Source of the DNA: CAVQFO01 sp963711725 | GTDB taxonomy: Bacteria > Pseudomonadota > Gammaproteobacteria > Nitrococcales > Aquisalimonadaceae | Direction of reading: 5' to 3' | Assembly: GCA_963711725.1 (NCBI GenBank) | Contig: CAVQFO010000028.1 | Location: 1 to 64,000, forward strand | Length of the DNA stretch: 64,000 nucleotides | Shown: positions 1 to 8,167 of the stretch, one piece after another | Numbering within the stretch: position 1 is the stretch's first letter | How the letters are laid out: every line of letters starts with the position of its first letter | The notes under the pieces: model-generated | Seen by the model: the letters and a program-made list of their open reading frames with translations, nothing else | The model's database searches: none | What the model was told of the DNA's origin: nothing | Translations under genes and position numbers: made by a program

Positions 1-173
1 ACCGCGGAATCGGCCTACGTGCATCTGATGGAAGCCTACCTGGTTCAAGGGCTCAGTGCCGAAGCGCTGTCGGCCTACCAATTATGCCAACACCATCTGC
101 AGTCGGAATTCGGTATAACCCGGGCCCCGAACTGCAAGCGCTACGCGGGCAGATAACGGGAAGCCGAGGCTGA
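1..173 (+). pseudogene. C-terminal fragment of a BTAD/TPR-type transcriptional activator, frameshifted, 5' end outside window
   Basis: The first 120 bases read as a helical repeat (ESAYVHLMEAYLVQGLSAEA) typical of the end of a bacterial transcriptional activator (BTAD) domain, as in SARP and MalT-like regulators. The frame stops at 154-156. If one C is added to the CCC run at 119-121 the frame continues as PGPELQALRGQITGSRG and stops at 171-173, which matches the usual end of this domain. I therefore read a one-base deletion, real or artefactual. The N-terminal part is outside the window, so the target and the DNA-binding domain are unknown. Confidence 0.45.
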
Positions 174-328
174 AGGGACGCGCACGGCGATTCGGACCAA
201 CGGTAGCCAAGCGGCACTTACTGTAAGACGTCTGTAAGAACCCATCTTTCAAAATCGAAAGCGATTGCGAAAACGATAATCCGGGCACGGCAACGAGAAG
301 CCGCGAGCCCGGAAACGAGGGTAGACGA

Positions 329-2262
329 GTGACAGGGACGAACAGCGCAGCATTGCCGGCCGCTTACCGCCGCGCTCCTCGGCGGCTCGGGCTCCAGGGC
401 AAGTTGGCGCTGAGCATTCTGGTAGCGGTGGCGGCGTCGATCCTGATCATCAGCGTCACCCTGGATTTGTTGGGCAGGATCGCGTCTACCGCGCCAATCT
501 GGAGGAATCAAAGGCCCAAGTGGAAGCCGCCAGCCTGGCGTTTGCTCAGGCCCTTCACAACAAAGACGAAATTCTATTGGACGCGCTGGTCCATGAGCTG
601 CAAAGCCGCCAGGAACTGCACATAAAGCAGGCCTACGTGCTCGATACCACCGGCCGGGTCGTAGCCCATTCCCGCAGCAACGAATACGGCAAGACTTATC
701 CGCTGCCCACCCTGTTGCGAACCGCCAATCCCCAGAGCCTGGCCCAAATCGTCTCCAGCGGCGGCCCCACCTTCAAAGTGGTCAGTCTGCTCCAGACCCA
801 AGGGCAGACGCTGGGCGCGCTGACCGTGCTGTTCACCACCGCGCATCTCGCCCGCCGCCTGCATTCGGAACTGTTGTGGGTCTTGGGAACGACCATCCCC
901 GTTTTGATACTGACCGGCCTCGGCTTGCTGATCTTCGGCCGGCACAGCGTGCGCCGGCTCGTGGACCTGCGCCGCGGCCTGCTCAAGGTAGGCGACGGAG
1001 ACTGGGGTGCACCATTGCAGGTAAGCGGCTCGGACGAAATCGCCGCCCTGGCGCGCGCCTTCAATGAAATGCGCTCGCGGCTGGTTTCCCTGGACGCACA
1101 TAATCGCGAGTCCCGGGAAACCATCACCGCCCTGAACAAAGACCTCAACGCCCAACTCGAAACCGTAAAGCGCCTTCAGGAACAACTGGCCGAGGAAAAC
1201 GCGGCCTTGCGCCAGCGCCTGAGCCGGGTGGACGGCGACCCTGATTTCGTCGGCCACAGCGCGCCGGTTCAACGCTTGCTGGAGCAAGCCCGGCAAACCG
1301 CACCCCTGCCCATCAACGTCCTGATTACCGGCGAAAGCGGCACCGGCAAAGAGCTTCTGGCCTCGTTTCTCCACCGCCACGGCGAGCGCGCCGACCGGCC
1401 CTTCATCAAAGTGAACTGCGCAGCCCTGCCGGCCTCCCTGATCGAAAGCGAACTGTTCGGTCACGAAAGAGGTGCCTTCACCGGCGCCACCGCACAGCGC
1501 AAAGGCAAGTTCGAACTGGCCGACGGCGGCACCCTGTTTCTGGACGAAATCGGGGAACTGCCCTTGGAATCCCAATCCAAACTGCTGCGGGCCCTCCAGC
1601 AAGGCGAAATCCAACGGGTGGGCGGCAACGCGCCGGTCTATACCGATGTGCGCCTGATCGCTGCCACCAATCGCGATCTGGCCGCGGAAGTCGCCCAGGG
1701 CAACTTCCGCGAAGACCTCTACTACCGCCTCAAGGTCATCGAACTGCACTGCCCGGCCCTGCGCGCGCGCATCGACGACCTGCCCACCCTGGCCCAGTAC
1801 TTCGTCGAGCACTACGGCGCGAAACTGGAGCGCGAGGTAGTGGGCATCTCACCCAGCGCCCTGCAACGGCTGGCCGAACACAGCTGGCCCGGCAACGTCC
1901 GCGAACTGGAACACGCCATAGCCCGCGCCGTTGCCCTGGCTGACACCCAGGTCCTGGGCCCCGCAGATTTCGCCTTCCTCGGCGAAACCGCCGCCAACCC
2001 TCAGGGCAAGATACAAGGCACCATCAGATCCGAAGCCGGCCTGAACGCTCTGCTCGAACACTGGGGAGTCAGTTTCCCAGGTCCCGGAAACAACATCTGG
2101 GATCGAATCAAGGAAGCCTGCGAAAGTACCTGTCTGAAAGCCGCCCTCGCCGAAGCCGGCAATCAGAAGGGCGCCTCAGAGCTGCTGGGCATCTCACAGA
2201 CCAAGATGCATAGGTTGGTAAAGAAATATGAGCTGAAGGGCGATTCAGGCAACCACAACTAG
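329..2262 (+). pseudogene. Membrane-bound sigma-54-dependent regulator (TM-HAMP-AAA+-Fis HTH), one frameshift near 472-475
   Basis: A GTG start at 329 opens a frame with one membrane helix (about residues 25-48). A second frame starting at about 475 continues with a periplasmic sensor part, a second membrane helix (around 890-950), HAMP, a short coiled coil, and a complete sigma-54 AAA+ domain: Walker A GESGTGKE, GAFTGA loop at about 1475, Walker B GGTLFLDEIGELP, SWPGNVRELE. It ends in a Fis-type helix-turn-helix (NQKGASELLGISQTKMHRLV). Adding one base to the GGG at 472-474 joins the halves as LLG-QDRVYRANLEES. Without that base the ATPase part could only start internally (GTG at 520) and would lose its first membrane anchor. 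It likely senses a periplasmic signal and activates sigma-54 promoters directly, without a separate kinase. Its target is not evident. Confidence 0.8.
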
Positions 2263-2271
2263 CCCATCCAT

Positions 2272-2342
2272 GTAGCCTGGATACAGCGAAGCGGAATCCA
2301 GGAATCAGTCTCCCGGATTCCGCTTCGCTGCATCCGGGCTAC
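2272..2342. repeat. REP-like inverted repeat (TAGCCTGGAT...GAATCC), left flank of RAYT 1
   Basis: Two arms in opposite orientation, GTAGCCTGGATACAGCGAAG... at 2272 and its near-complement ending at 2342, separated by about 15 bases. The same element recurs, also as an opposed pair, at 2937-3010 on the other side of the transposase gene at 2358-2879. Paired palindromes bracketing a Y1 transposase are the hallmark of REP/RAYT systems. Confidence 0.8.
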
Positions 2343-2357
2343 ATCCTTGGTGGAGGG

Positions 2358-2879
2358 TCATTCGCCGAATTGGCCACCATTGTCATCACTGCCAGCCCAA
2401 TCCAAGGGATAACTTCCCTCTCGGACCCACCGGTGAAAGCTGGAATATGGCCAATCCCGCACCCGCTTCACCCATCCGTGCTTCACCGGATTGAAATGGA
2501 TGTAGTCCGCGTGTCGTTGGAAGTCCTGTTCGTCACGAATGGTGTGCTCCCAATACCGGCGTTGCCAAAGCGCATATTCGCCGCGAGTGTTGCGGTCGAG
2601 GCGCACACCTGCCTTGACCAATCGACGGGTGAAATCACTCTTGATGGAGAGCCAACGACCAGCGTAGTCGGCATCGTCGCGGCAAGGTCCAAATCGAATG
2701 AACGTGGTCGGGTAACACGACAACGGCGAGGATTGTAAACGGACGTTGACGGAGAGCCTTGCGGAATGCGGCCGCAAGGCGTCGATATGTTCGACCAGCA
2801 GCCTTGAACGGCGATCCCGTAGGGTTGCGGTAAAGAAATAGGTACCGCCCGGGATACGGGCGCGTCGATATTGAACCAT
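2358..2879 (-). CDS. REP-associated tyrosine transposase (RAYT, Y1_Tnp family) with two compensating frameshifts
   Basis: The start (MVQYRRARIPGGTYFFTATL) and end (RRYWEHTIRDEQDF, then YIHFNPVKHGW) are classic for small Y1 single-strand transposases. The tyrosine of YIHFNPVKHG is the expected nucleophile. Between about 2680 and 2772 the open frame gives unrelated sequence, while the next frame gives the conserved AFRKALRQRPFTILAVVVLP and then DHVHSIWTLP with the HxH metal-binding motif. Thus one base is missing near 2772-2773 and one is extra near 2678-2682. The frame stays open overall, but as sequenced the protein lacks its HxH motif and is probably inactive unless these are sequencing errors. 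Palindromes flank it on both sides. Confidence 0.85.
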   Translation of the reverse strand: MVQYRRARIPGGTYFFTATLRDRRSRLLVEHIDALRPHSARLSVNVRLQSSPLSCYPTTFIRFGPCRDDADYAGRWLSIKSDFTRRLVKAGVRLDRNTRGEYALWQRRYWEHTIRDEQDFQRHADYIHFNPVKHGWVKRVRDWPYSSFHRWVREGSYPLDWAGSDDNGGQFGE

Positions 2880-2936
2880 CCTGATTCATCCAACCGAAGT
2901 CCATTTCGCCGTCGATGGTATCAGATGTGTTGCGGT

Positions 2937-3010
2937 CCCGGATTTCGCTTCGCTGCATCCAGGCTACATTTCTCGAACCGTAGCCTGGATGCAGCGAAGC
3001 GGAATCCGGG
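2937..3010. repeat. REP-like inverted repeat, right flank of RAYT 1
   Basis: Opposed arms CCCGGATTTCGCTTCGCTGC (2937) and TAGCCTGGATGCAGCGAAGC (from about 2980), closely matching the pair at 2272-2342. It also forms a hairpin downstream of the minus-strand SDR gene that ends at 3027. Confidence 0.8.
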
Positions 3011-3026
3011 AAACCTCCCTCCCATA

Positions 3027-3824
3027 TCACCCCTCCGCCTTGGCGGCCGCGTAGCTCGACAATACCGGCGTCTGCTTGGCCAGGCCCCGATCCACCAACC
3101 CCGGAAGCACGGCGTTGATCCGCGCGAACAAGCTCTCGGGGAATCCCACGTACACTTCCTTCCGACCCTTTTCGATGGCCCGGACAATGGCCTGGGCAAC
3201 GCGCGCCGGCTCATCCATGCGCATGATCCCGCGGGAGGCCATTTCGTGGACCACCGGCGGGTTGAAGGCGGTCTTCACCGCGCGGGGGGAAACGTAGCTC
3301 ACGCCCACGCCGGTGCCGGCCAGTTCCCGGCGCAGGGCCTGGGAGTAGCCGCGCAGGGCGAACTTGGTGGCGGAGTAGGCGGCGAAGCAGGGAAAGCCGA
3401 TGCTGCCGAACATGGAGCCGACGTTGACGATGCGGCCGTGGCCGCGATCAATCATGCCGGGCAGCAGCGCGCGGGTCAGCAGCAGGGGGCCTCGCAGGTT
3501 CACGTCGACGATGCGGGCGATGGCCTCAGGGTCCTGCTCGTCGAAGCGGCGGAAATCCATGACGCCGGCCAGGTTGATGAGCACGTCCGCACCGCCCCAG
3601 CGGCGGCGCAAGGTCTCCACGGCCATCTGCCGCTGGTCCGTCTGTGTGACGTCGCAGGCCAGTGCCAGCGGGCTACCATCCACGATGGCAAGATCATCCA
3701 GGCTTTCCGGGCGGCGGACCAGCAGGCACAGGCGGGCGCCGCGCGCCGCCAATTGCCGGGTGAGTTCGGTGCCGATCCCACCGGCGGCGCCGGTGATGAC
3801 AATGCGTTCGGAGCGAAGATCCAT
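3027..3824 (-). CDS. Short-chain dehydrogenase/reductase (SDR)
   Basis: A 265-residue classical SDR. The Rossmann motif TGAAGGIG is at residues 11-18, NLAGV at 85-89 and N109 before the active site. The catalytic Ser137 and Tyr150-x3-Lys154 (YSATK) are all present. It reduces or oxidises a carbonyl/alcohol with NAD(P)H; the substrate cannot be read from the sequence. It is the last gene of a five-gene minus-strand operon (7400 to 3027) with an AMP-dependent ligase and a di-iron enzyme, so it probably performs a late redox step on the product of that pathway. The palindrome at 2937-3010 lies just downstream. Confidence 0.85.
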   Translation of the reverse strand: MDLRSERIVITGAAGGIGTELTRQLAARGARLCLLVRRPESLDDLAIVDGSPLALACDVTQTDQRQMAVETLRRRWGGADVLINLAGVMDFRRFDEQDPEAIARIVDVNLRGPLLLTRALLPGMIDRGHGRIVNVGSMFGSIGFPCFAAYSATKFALRGYSQALRRELAGTGVGVSYVSPRAVKTAFNPPVVHEMASRGIMRMDEPARVAQAIVRAIEKGRKEVYVGFPESLFARINAVLPGLVDRGLAKQTPVLSSYAAAKAEG

Positions 3825-3837
3825 GACAGTCCCCTCC

Positions 3838-4527
3838 CTATTTCATGACCTGGCTGAGATCGACGGAATCGGACATCTTCGAGCGCACCTTGGCCAGCAG
3901 GGCGTTGACTTCACCGCGGCGTCCCTTGTCGGCCAGGGGCCGGGCGGGCCGCGGCGGGGATTTTAGCGCCGCCTGCAGGTGAGCGAGCGCCTGCTTGTAG
4001 TGATCATGGTCATAGAGATACTGGGCGTAGAAGTAGTTCGGGTCGATGCCGGCCGGATTGACCTTCAGGGCCTTGTTGAAATACGTCTTGGCGGTGTCGT
4101 TGTTGCCGAATCCCAGAGGCCAGCCGGGCACCTGGGCGTAGAGCGTTCCCAGGGACGTGAAGATGGAGCCGTGCAAGGCGTCGGGGTCCTTCTTCTCGGC
4201 CTGCAGCAGGAGATCCCGGGCCTGCTCGGCCAGGTGCAGCGCGCTGAATGCGCCGGCCACCCCGGCGTGGCTGCTCAGGGTGATCCCCTTCCAGACCACG
4301 GGCTCCACGCTGCCCGGATAGCGGGCGATGAGGGCGTCCTCCTGCTTCTCCAGGGCCTTGAACGCGTCGGCGCGCTTGCCCTCGGGGAGCTGGTAGTTGA
4401 TGTGGGCCCACTGATGCTGGACATCCAGAATGGCCTGATCCAGCCCGCCCGCGGGCGCGGCCCAGACCTGGGCTGTGGCGCCAAGGATGGCGGCGGCCGA
4501 GAGCAGTGCCTTGAACATGCGGTTCAT
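3838..4527 (-). CDS. Secreted TPR-like protein of unknown function
   Basis: About 229 residues from ATG at 4527. The frame extends further upstream, but this start puts a clean signal peptide (MNRMFKALLSAAAILGATAQ, cleavage after VWA) at the N-terminus. The rest is alpha-helical with TPR-like pairs (AFSALHLAEQARDLLLQAEK; AKTYFNKALKVNPAG; YKQALAHLQAALK). No catalytic motif is seen. It lies between the SDR and the di-iron enzyme genes and is probably a periplasmic accessory or scaffold protein of the same operon. That role is inferred from context only. Confidence 0.7.
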   Translation of the reverse strand: MNRMFKALLSAAAILGATAQVWAAPAGGLDQAILDVQHQWAHINYQLPEGKRADAFKALEKQEDALIARYPGSVEPVVWKGITLSSHAGVAGAFSALHLAEQARDLLLQAEKKDPDALHGSIFTSLGTLYAQVPGWPLGFGNNDTAKTYFNKALKVNPAGIDPNYFYAQYLYDHDHYKQALAHLQAALKSPPRPARPLADKGRRGEVNALLAKVRSKMSDSVDLSQVMK

Positions 4528-4546
4528 GACGAGATCCTCGCTGAGA

Positions 4547-5197
4547 CTATTGCGGTGAAATGGAACGGAAGATGTCGCCGTAGAGGCGATAGAAGATCTC
4601 CGCACAATGGACCACGGCGCCCTGATCCGCCGGGTTGTCGAGCCGGTTCACCAGGCTTTCCAGAAAGCGCACGTGATCCTGATCCACGGAGCCGTGGGAA
4701 ATCAGGTAGCGGAAGGCGTTGGGCGGGAGCTGCAGCCGCTCGCGCATGGCCTCGGCCGCCCGGGACGCCAGGGCCACGCTCATCCCCTCCAGTACGAAGA
4801 CCATGCCGAAAAAGCCCACCGGATTGACCCGGTCGATGACGTGGTAGGCATAAGCCACCATGATCTCGGTGGCGGGCAGGGGCCGGGCTTCGCGGGCAAC
4901 CAAGGGGTCGCCGTCGGCGGCGGCGATGTCGTCGAGAATCCACTGCTCGTGGCCGAGCTCCTCCTCGATGTACTCGGCCACGGCGTCCCGCAGCCAGGCC
5001 AAGCGGTCCGGCAGGCGGCTTCCGCAGGCCATGAGCAACGGCACCGTGTGGCGAACGTGGTGGTAGGCCTGCCCCAGAAAGGCCACGTATTCCTCGCGCG
5101 AGACGTCGCCCGCCAGCGCCCGCTGCACCACGGGGACCCCAATGAAATCGGCGCGGGCCGATTCCGTGGCGGCGGTCAGTTGGTCATAGAACGGCAT
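4547..5197 (-). CDS. Haem-oxygenase-like di-iron enzyme (TenA/PqqC-like, HDO superfamily)
   Basis: A 216-residue all-helical protein of the TenA/PqqC/iron-containing redox fold. Candidate metal ligands are in place: EEELGHEQW (E80, H83), a Glu in the FVLEGM helix (E137), and HGSVDQDHVRF (H168, D172, H175). Members of this superfamily (for example UndA, SznF, BesC) use di-iron and O2 to oxidise or cleave small substrates, while TenA and PqqC proper do not use di-iron. The gene overlaps the ligase gene by 14 bases, which suggests translational coupling and a shared, carrier- or CoA-linked substrate. The exact reaction is not predictable. Confidence 0.75.
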   Translation of the reverse strand: MPFYDQLTAATESARADFIGVPVVQRALAGDVSREEYVAFLGQAYHHVRHTVPLLMACGSRLPDRLAWLRDAVAEYIEEELGHEQWILDDIAAADGDPLVAREARPLPATEIMVAYAYHVIDRVNPVGFFGMVFVLEGMSVALASRAAEAMRERLQLPPNAFRYLISHGSVDQDHVRFLESLVNRLDNPADQGAVVHCAEIFYRLYGDIFRSISPQ

Positions 5198-6675
5198 AGC
5201 GGTCTCCCTGGTCGTAAACGCTTTCGATTTCCTGCCGGTACTGGCTCTCCACGGCGCTCCGGTTCACACCCCCCGATGCGGATGCGAGCCCGTTGTCGGC
5301 GGTAAACGCGCCCGCCGCAGTAAGGTAGGCCCCCACGCGGGCATAGTCCGGCAGGCTCCGGTTGACGGCGCGCACGGCGCGAATCAGCTCCTCCGTGCCG
5401 GCACCGGGGCCGGGCACGAGAACGGCGACATTGAACGGCCGGCCCTCACCGAACACGGCGGCCTGGGTGATGGACGGCGAGGCGGTAAGCTCGCTTTCCA
5501 CCCATTCGGGGGCCACGTTGCGGCCGAAGGCGGTGGCGAAAGCGGTCTTCTTGCGACCGATGACGTGCAGGTAACCGTCGGCGTCGATCCGGCCCAGGTC
5601 GCCCGTGTGCCACTGGCGCACGGTTGCGGACGCTTCACCCAGGTAGCCCAGGAACAGATCGCCCTGGACGACGATTTCGCCGTCCATGTCCACCCACACC
5701 CGCACGTGCGGCAGCGGTCGACCGGCGGCGCCCGGGCGGTCCGTCTCCGGCGTATTCAATGCGACCACCGAACAGGCCTCGGAAAGCCCGTAGCCTTCGA
5801 AGGCGGGAATGCCCAGCCCCCGCGCCCGCTCGACCAGGGCCGCCGAAACCGGTGCGCCCCCAACCGCGGCGAATCTGAGGCTGGGCGGCGCCGGCAGACC
5901 GGCGGCAACGCATTCCGTCATGGCCTTGAGCAGTTGCGGGACGAGGATCACGGACGTCGGCGCGCGCTGATGGATGGCCGTGAAAGAGCCCGTGGGGGTC
6001 CAGCCCCGAGGAACCGCCGAGGCCGCATGCGGCCAGCGACGGCACCTGGGCCAACGCCCCGGCGAGCAGGGGCCCGTAGAGGCCGCCGATGTTCTCCAGC
6101 AGGGTGGAAAGGGGCAGCAGCGAAAGCGCGCGGTCCTCGGGTTCCGCGCCCACGGCCGCGCACAATGACAGCGCCACTCGCTCGATGGACTCGCCCGAGA
6201 GGCAGACGCCCTTGGGCGACCCCGTCGTACCCGAGGTGTAGGTCACCTTCACGGTCCCCCTGGGGAGGGACGCGGGCGCGGCTGGATGGAGTCTGAACAC
6301 GTGCAGCAGGTGTCCGGCGGAAGCGATGGTCTCATCCGGTTCCGCACCCAGAACGGATCGCAGTCGTCCGGGCTGGTCGGTGACCACCAGATCCAGCTCG
6401 GCGTCCGCGACGATGTGGGCGATCTGGGCGTTCGAAAAAAACGTGGGCAGGGGAACACAGACGCTGCGGTTCAGCGCCGCGGCCAGATCCACCGCCGCCC
6501 AGGCGCAGCTGTTGTCCGCGAGAATCCCCAGGCGCTTGGCGCCGAGGGCGGCGGCCGCGGATTGCGCCTCGACCATGAGCTCGGCATAGGTGAATTCGCC
6601 CCGCTCGTCGGAGACGGCCAGCGCCTGGGGCGTGCGCTGGGCGTAGTCGTGGACGCGGTCCAGAACGGCTTTCAT
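5184..6675 (-). pseudogene. AMP-dependent acyl-CoA ligase/synthetase, one frameshift in a G5 run at 5994-5998
   Basis: An adenylate-forming enzyme. The N-terminal half holds the P-loop YTSGTTGSPKG (residues 146-156). The C-terminal half, in another frame, holds GYGLSEACSVVALNTPE and then WHTGDLGRIDADGYLHVIGR. Reading four instead of five G at 5994-5998 joins the halves as GLDPTGSFTAIHQRAPTSV, giving a normal ~500-residue ligase. The ATG at 6675 overlaps the stop of the upstream hemolysin-like gene (ATGA), supporting this start. It would activate a carboxylic (probably fatty) acid for the operon's pathway. A homopolymer frameshift could be an error or a phase-variation tract. Confidence 0.85.
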
Positions 6676-7400
6676 GAGCACGCCCTCCCGGCCGCAGGCA
6701 AGCCCGTCGGGCCTTCTGCTCCCAGCACACGTGCCTGCGCCAGCAAGTCGCGCAGGTGGGTCCGCGAGCTACTGACGCTACCCGTGAGTTTGGCCAGGCC
6801 GGCCTGGATATCGCCTGCGTAGACGTGGGGCGCCGCATCGTAGTAGCACCCCCATGAATCCGAACCACCGGACAGGCGTTCGGGGTCGGCGCAGGCCAGC
6901 GGGATCGGGCGCAGCCCCAACCGCCTGAAGGCATTGAACAGGGGCCGCGCCGCCGTGAAGATCACCCAGCGATAGCCTGCCGCGGCCAGGAAAGCGGTGG
7001 TGGCCGCGATCACGGCGCGTGCCTGGCCGGGGTAGGCAAGGCTCAGATTGCCGACCTCCACCAGGTATTCCCTGGAGACGTCCAATCCGAGCTGCCTGCC
7101 AACGGCCTCTTCGGCCGCTTCATCCAGGTACTGTTCCGCAAACAGCGCCTCATCAGCCGCACCGCGGCACCCCACCACGGCGCACAGGCGGTCACCGGAA
7201 AGAAAGGCAAGAAGGTCGGGGAAAAAGCTGCGAATGTCGGCCCCGCAGGCCTCGCGGAACACGTCACGGATGAAGCCCTCCAGTTCCATGCGGTGGACGT
7301 CGCCCGTACCGGCGCGCAGCAACTGAACTGCCTCCCGCAGTTCTCCCAGCAGGGGATCGACGTGAGCGTCGATACAGGGATGCGTTTGCTCTGGATTCAT
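6672..7400 (-). CDS. Thermostable hemolysin family protein (GNAT-like)
   Basis: 242 residues matching the thermostable hemolysin family along most of the length: FFPDLLAFLSGDRLCAVVGC, ALFAEQYLDEA, YLVEVGNLSLAYPGQAR, WVIFTAARPLFNAFRRLGL, WGCYYDAAPHVYAGDI. The family was named from Vibrio delta-VPH, but as far as I recall its fold groups with GNAT acyltransferases and LuxI-type synthases, so an enzymatic role is plausible. It is the first gene of an operon with an acyl ligase, a di-iron enzyme and an SDR. An acyltransferase handling the ligase product fits this context better than a cytolysin. That reinterpretation is inference. Confidence 0.85.
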   Translation of the reverse strand: MNPEQTHPCIDAHVDPLLGELREAVQLLRAGTGDVHRMELEGFIRDVFREACGADIRSFFPDLLAFLSGDRLCAVVGCRGAADEALFAEQYLDEAAEEAVGRQLGLDVSREYLVEVGNLSLAYPGQARAVIAATTAFLAAAGYRWVIFTAARPLFNAFRRLGLRPIPLACADPERLSGGSDSWGCYYDAAPHVYAGDIQAGLAKLTGSVSSSRTHLRDLLAQARVLGAEGPTGLPAAGRACS

Positions 7401-7562
7401 TGATCGCTCTCCACGGCTCTTTGTCCGTGTTTAGTGCGATCTTTGTGCCAAAACTTTATCTATTTGTTTTTATTTTGTTTTTTGAAAATTCGGTGACACA
7501 TGAAGGGCATACACAATTTGCAGTGCGCACGGGTTGCAGACAATTTTTGCGCGGTTCTCAAT
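7401..7562 (-). promoter_or_regulatory. AT-rich upstream region of the hemolysin-ligase-HDO-SDR operon
   Basis: In an otherwise GC-rich window, 7440-7520 is strikingly AT-rich, with T-rich and A-rich runs (TTTGTTTTTATTTTG at about 7464). It lies directly upstream of the operon's first gene, so it likely holds the promoter and perhaps binding sites for a nucleoid protein such as H-NS/MvaT. No unambiguous -35/-10 pair or named operator could be picked by eye. Confidence 0.4.
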
Positions 7563-7655
7563 GTGGGTCGGATTAGCAGAGCGTAATCCGACAAGATCCA
7601 AAGGGTTTGCGGCTTCGCCGGATTGTCGGATTACGCTTCGCTAATCCGACCTACA
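7563..7655. repeat. Paired palindrome of the GTAGGTCGGATTAGC...AATCCGACA family
   Basis: Arm 1 (about 7563-7593) reads GTGGGTCGGATTAGCAGAGC... and arm 2 (7624-7654) is its inverse, TGTCGGATTACGCTTCGCTA.... The same intergenic element is found at 18605-18638 (one arm), 23323-23436 (pair) and 50401-50428 (degenerate). It is typical of REP-like elements mobilised by RAYT enzymes. Confidence 0.85.
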
Positions 7656-7669
7656 TCAGCACATCACTC

Positions 7670-8156
7670 TCATTTCGATCCACAATCGTCGGCCAGCGTC
7701 TTCGCGTACTCGGGAGGTACCGCAAACCTCGCCAGTACGTGCACCCGGTCATCCACCCGACAGGCCATGACGTAACCGACCGCGCCGGGGGTCGCGGCGA
7801 CGAACCGCAACATGGCCTCCTCGGAGCGGACCACGTAGGGCGGAGAAACACCGTGGAAGTAGCGTTCGTTCCAGTATTGCTCCAGCCGCTGGGGCGGCTC
7901 GCCGAGCAGGCTCTTGGAAAACGCCTGACGCAGCGGCGAGGCGGGGGGGAGGTTCAGCGGTACCAGCGGCGTGCCGTCTCGCGTCGATCAGGGTCCGCTT
8001 CAGGAAGATGCTGCGCAGATCCCGTCGATCCGAGGCGACATGGGGAGCCGCGGTACCGGTTATAACCGCAATGCGAGGCTCCGCCGCCGTGGCGGGACCA
8101 GCGGCGGCAGCCACGACAATCAGGAGGAGCAGCGTTGTGGTCGAGCGAGCACGCAC
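7670..8156 (-). pseudogene. Phosphate ABC transporter substrate-binding-like (PstS-like) secreted protein, frameshift near 7979
   Basis: A GTG start at 8156 gives a signal peptide (VRARSTTTLLLLIVVAAAAG, read from GTG) and the family's DRRDLRSIFLKRTLI. After about 7979 the matching sequence moves to another frame: DGTPLVPLNLPPASPLRQAF, then LEQYWNERYFHGVSPPYVV and FVAATPGAVGYV, stop at 7670-7672. This is the usual ~165-residue stand-alone PstS-like protein without transporter partners. One extra base near 7977-7980 explains the break. It lies 11 bases downstream of a porin gene, a common pairing. It probably acts as a periplasmic binding or signalling protein together with the divergent two-component system. 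Confidence 0.75.
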
Positions 8157-8167
8157 CGGTCGGCGGC

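Noticed and set aside
574..1812. Long minus-strand open frame (412 codons) opposite the sigma-54 regulator
   Set aside because: Mirrors a strongly conserved AAA+ domain on the plus strand; its product is Gln/Gly/Ala-rich with no recognisable family. Shadow frame of GC-rich coding sequence.
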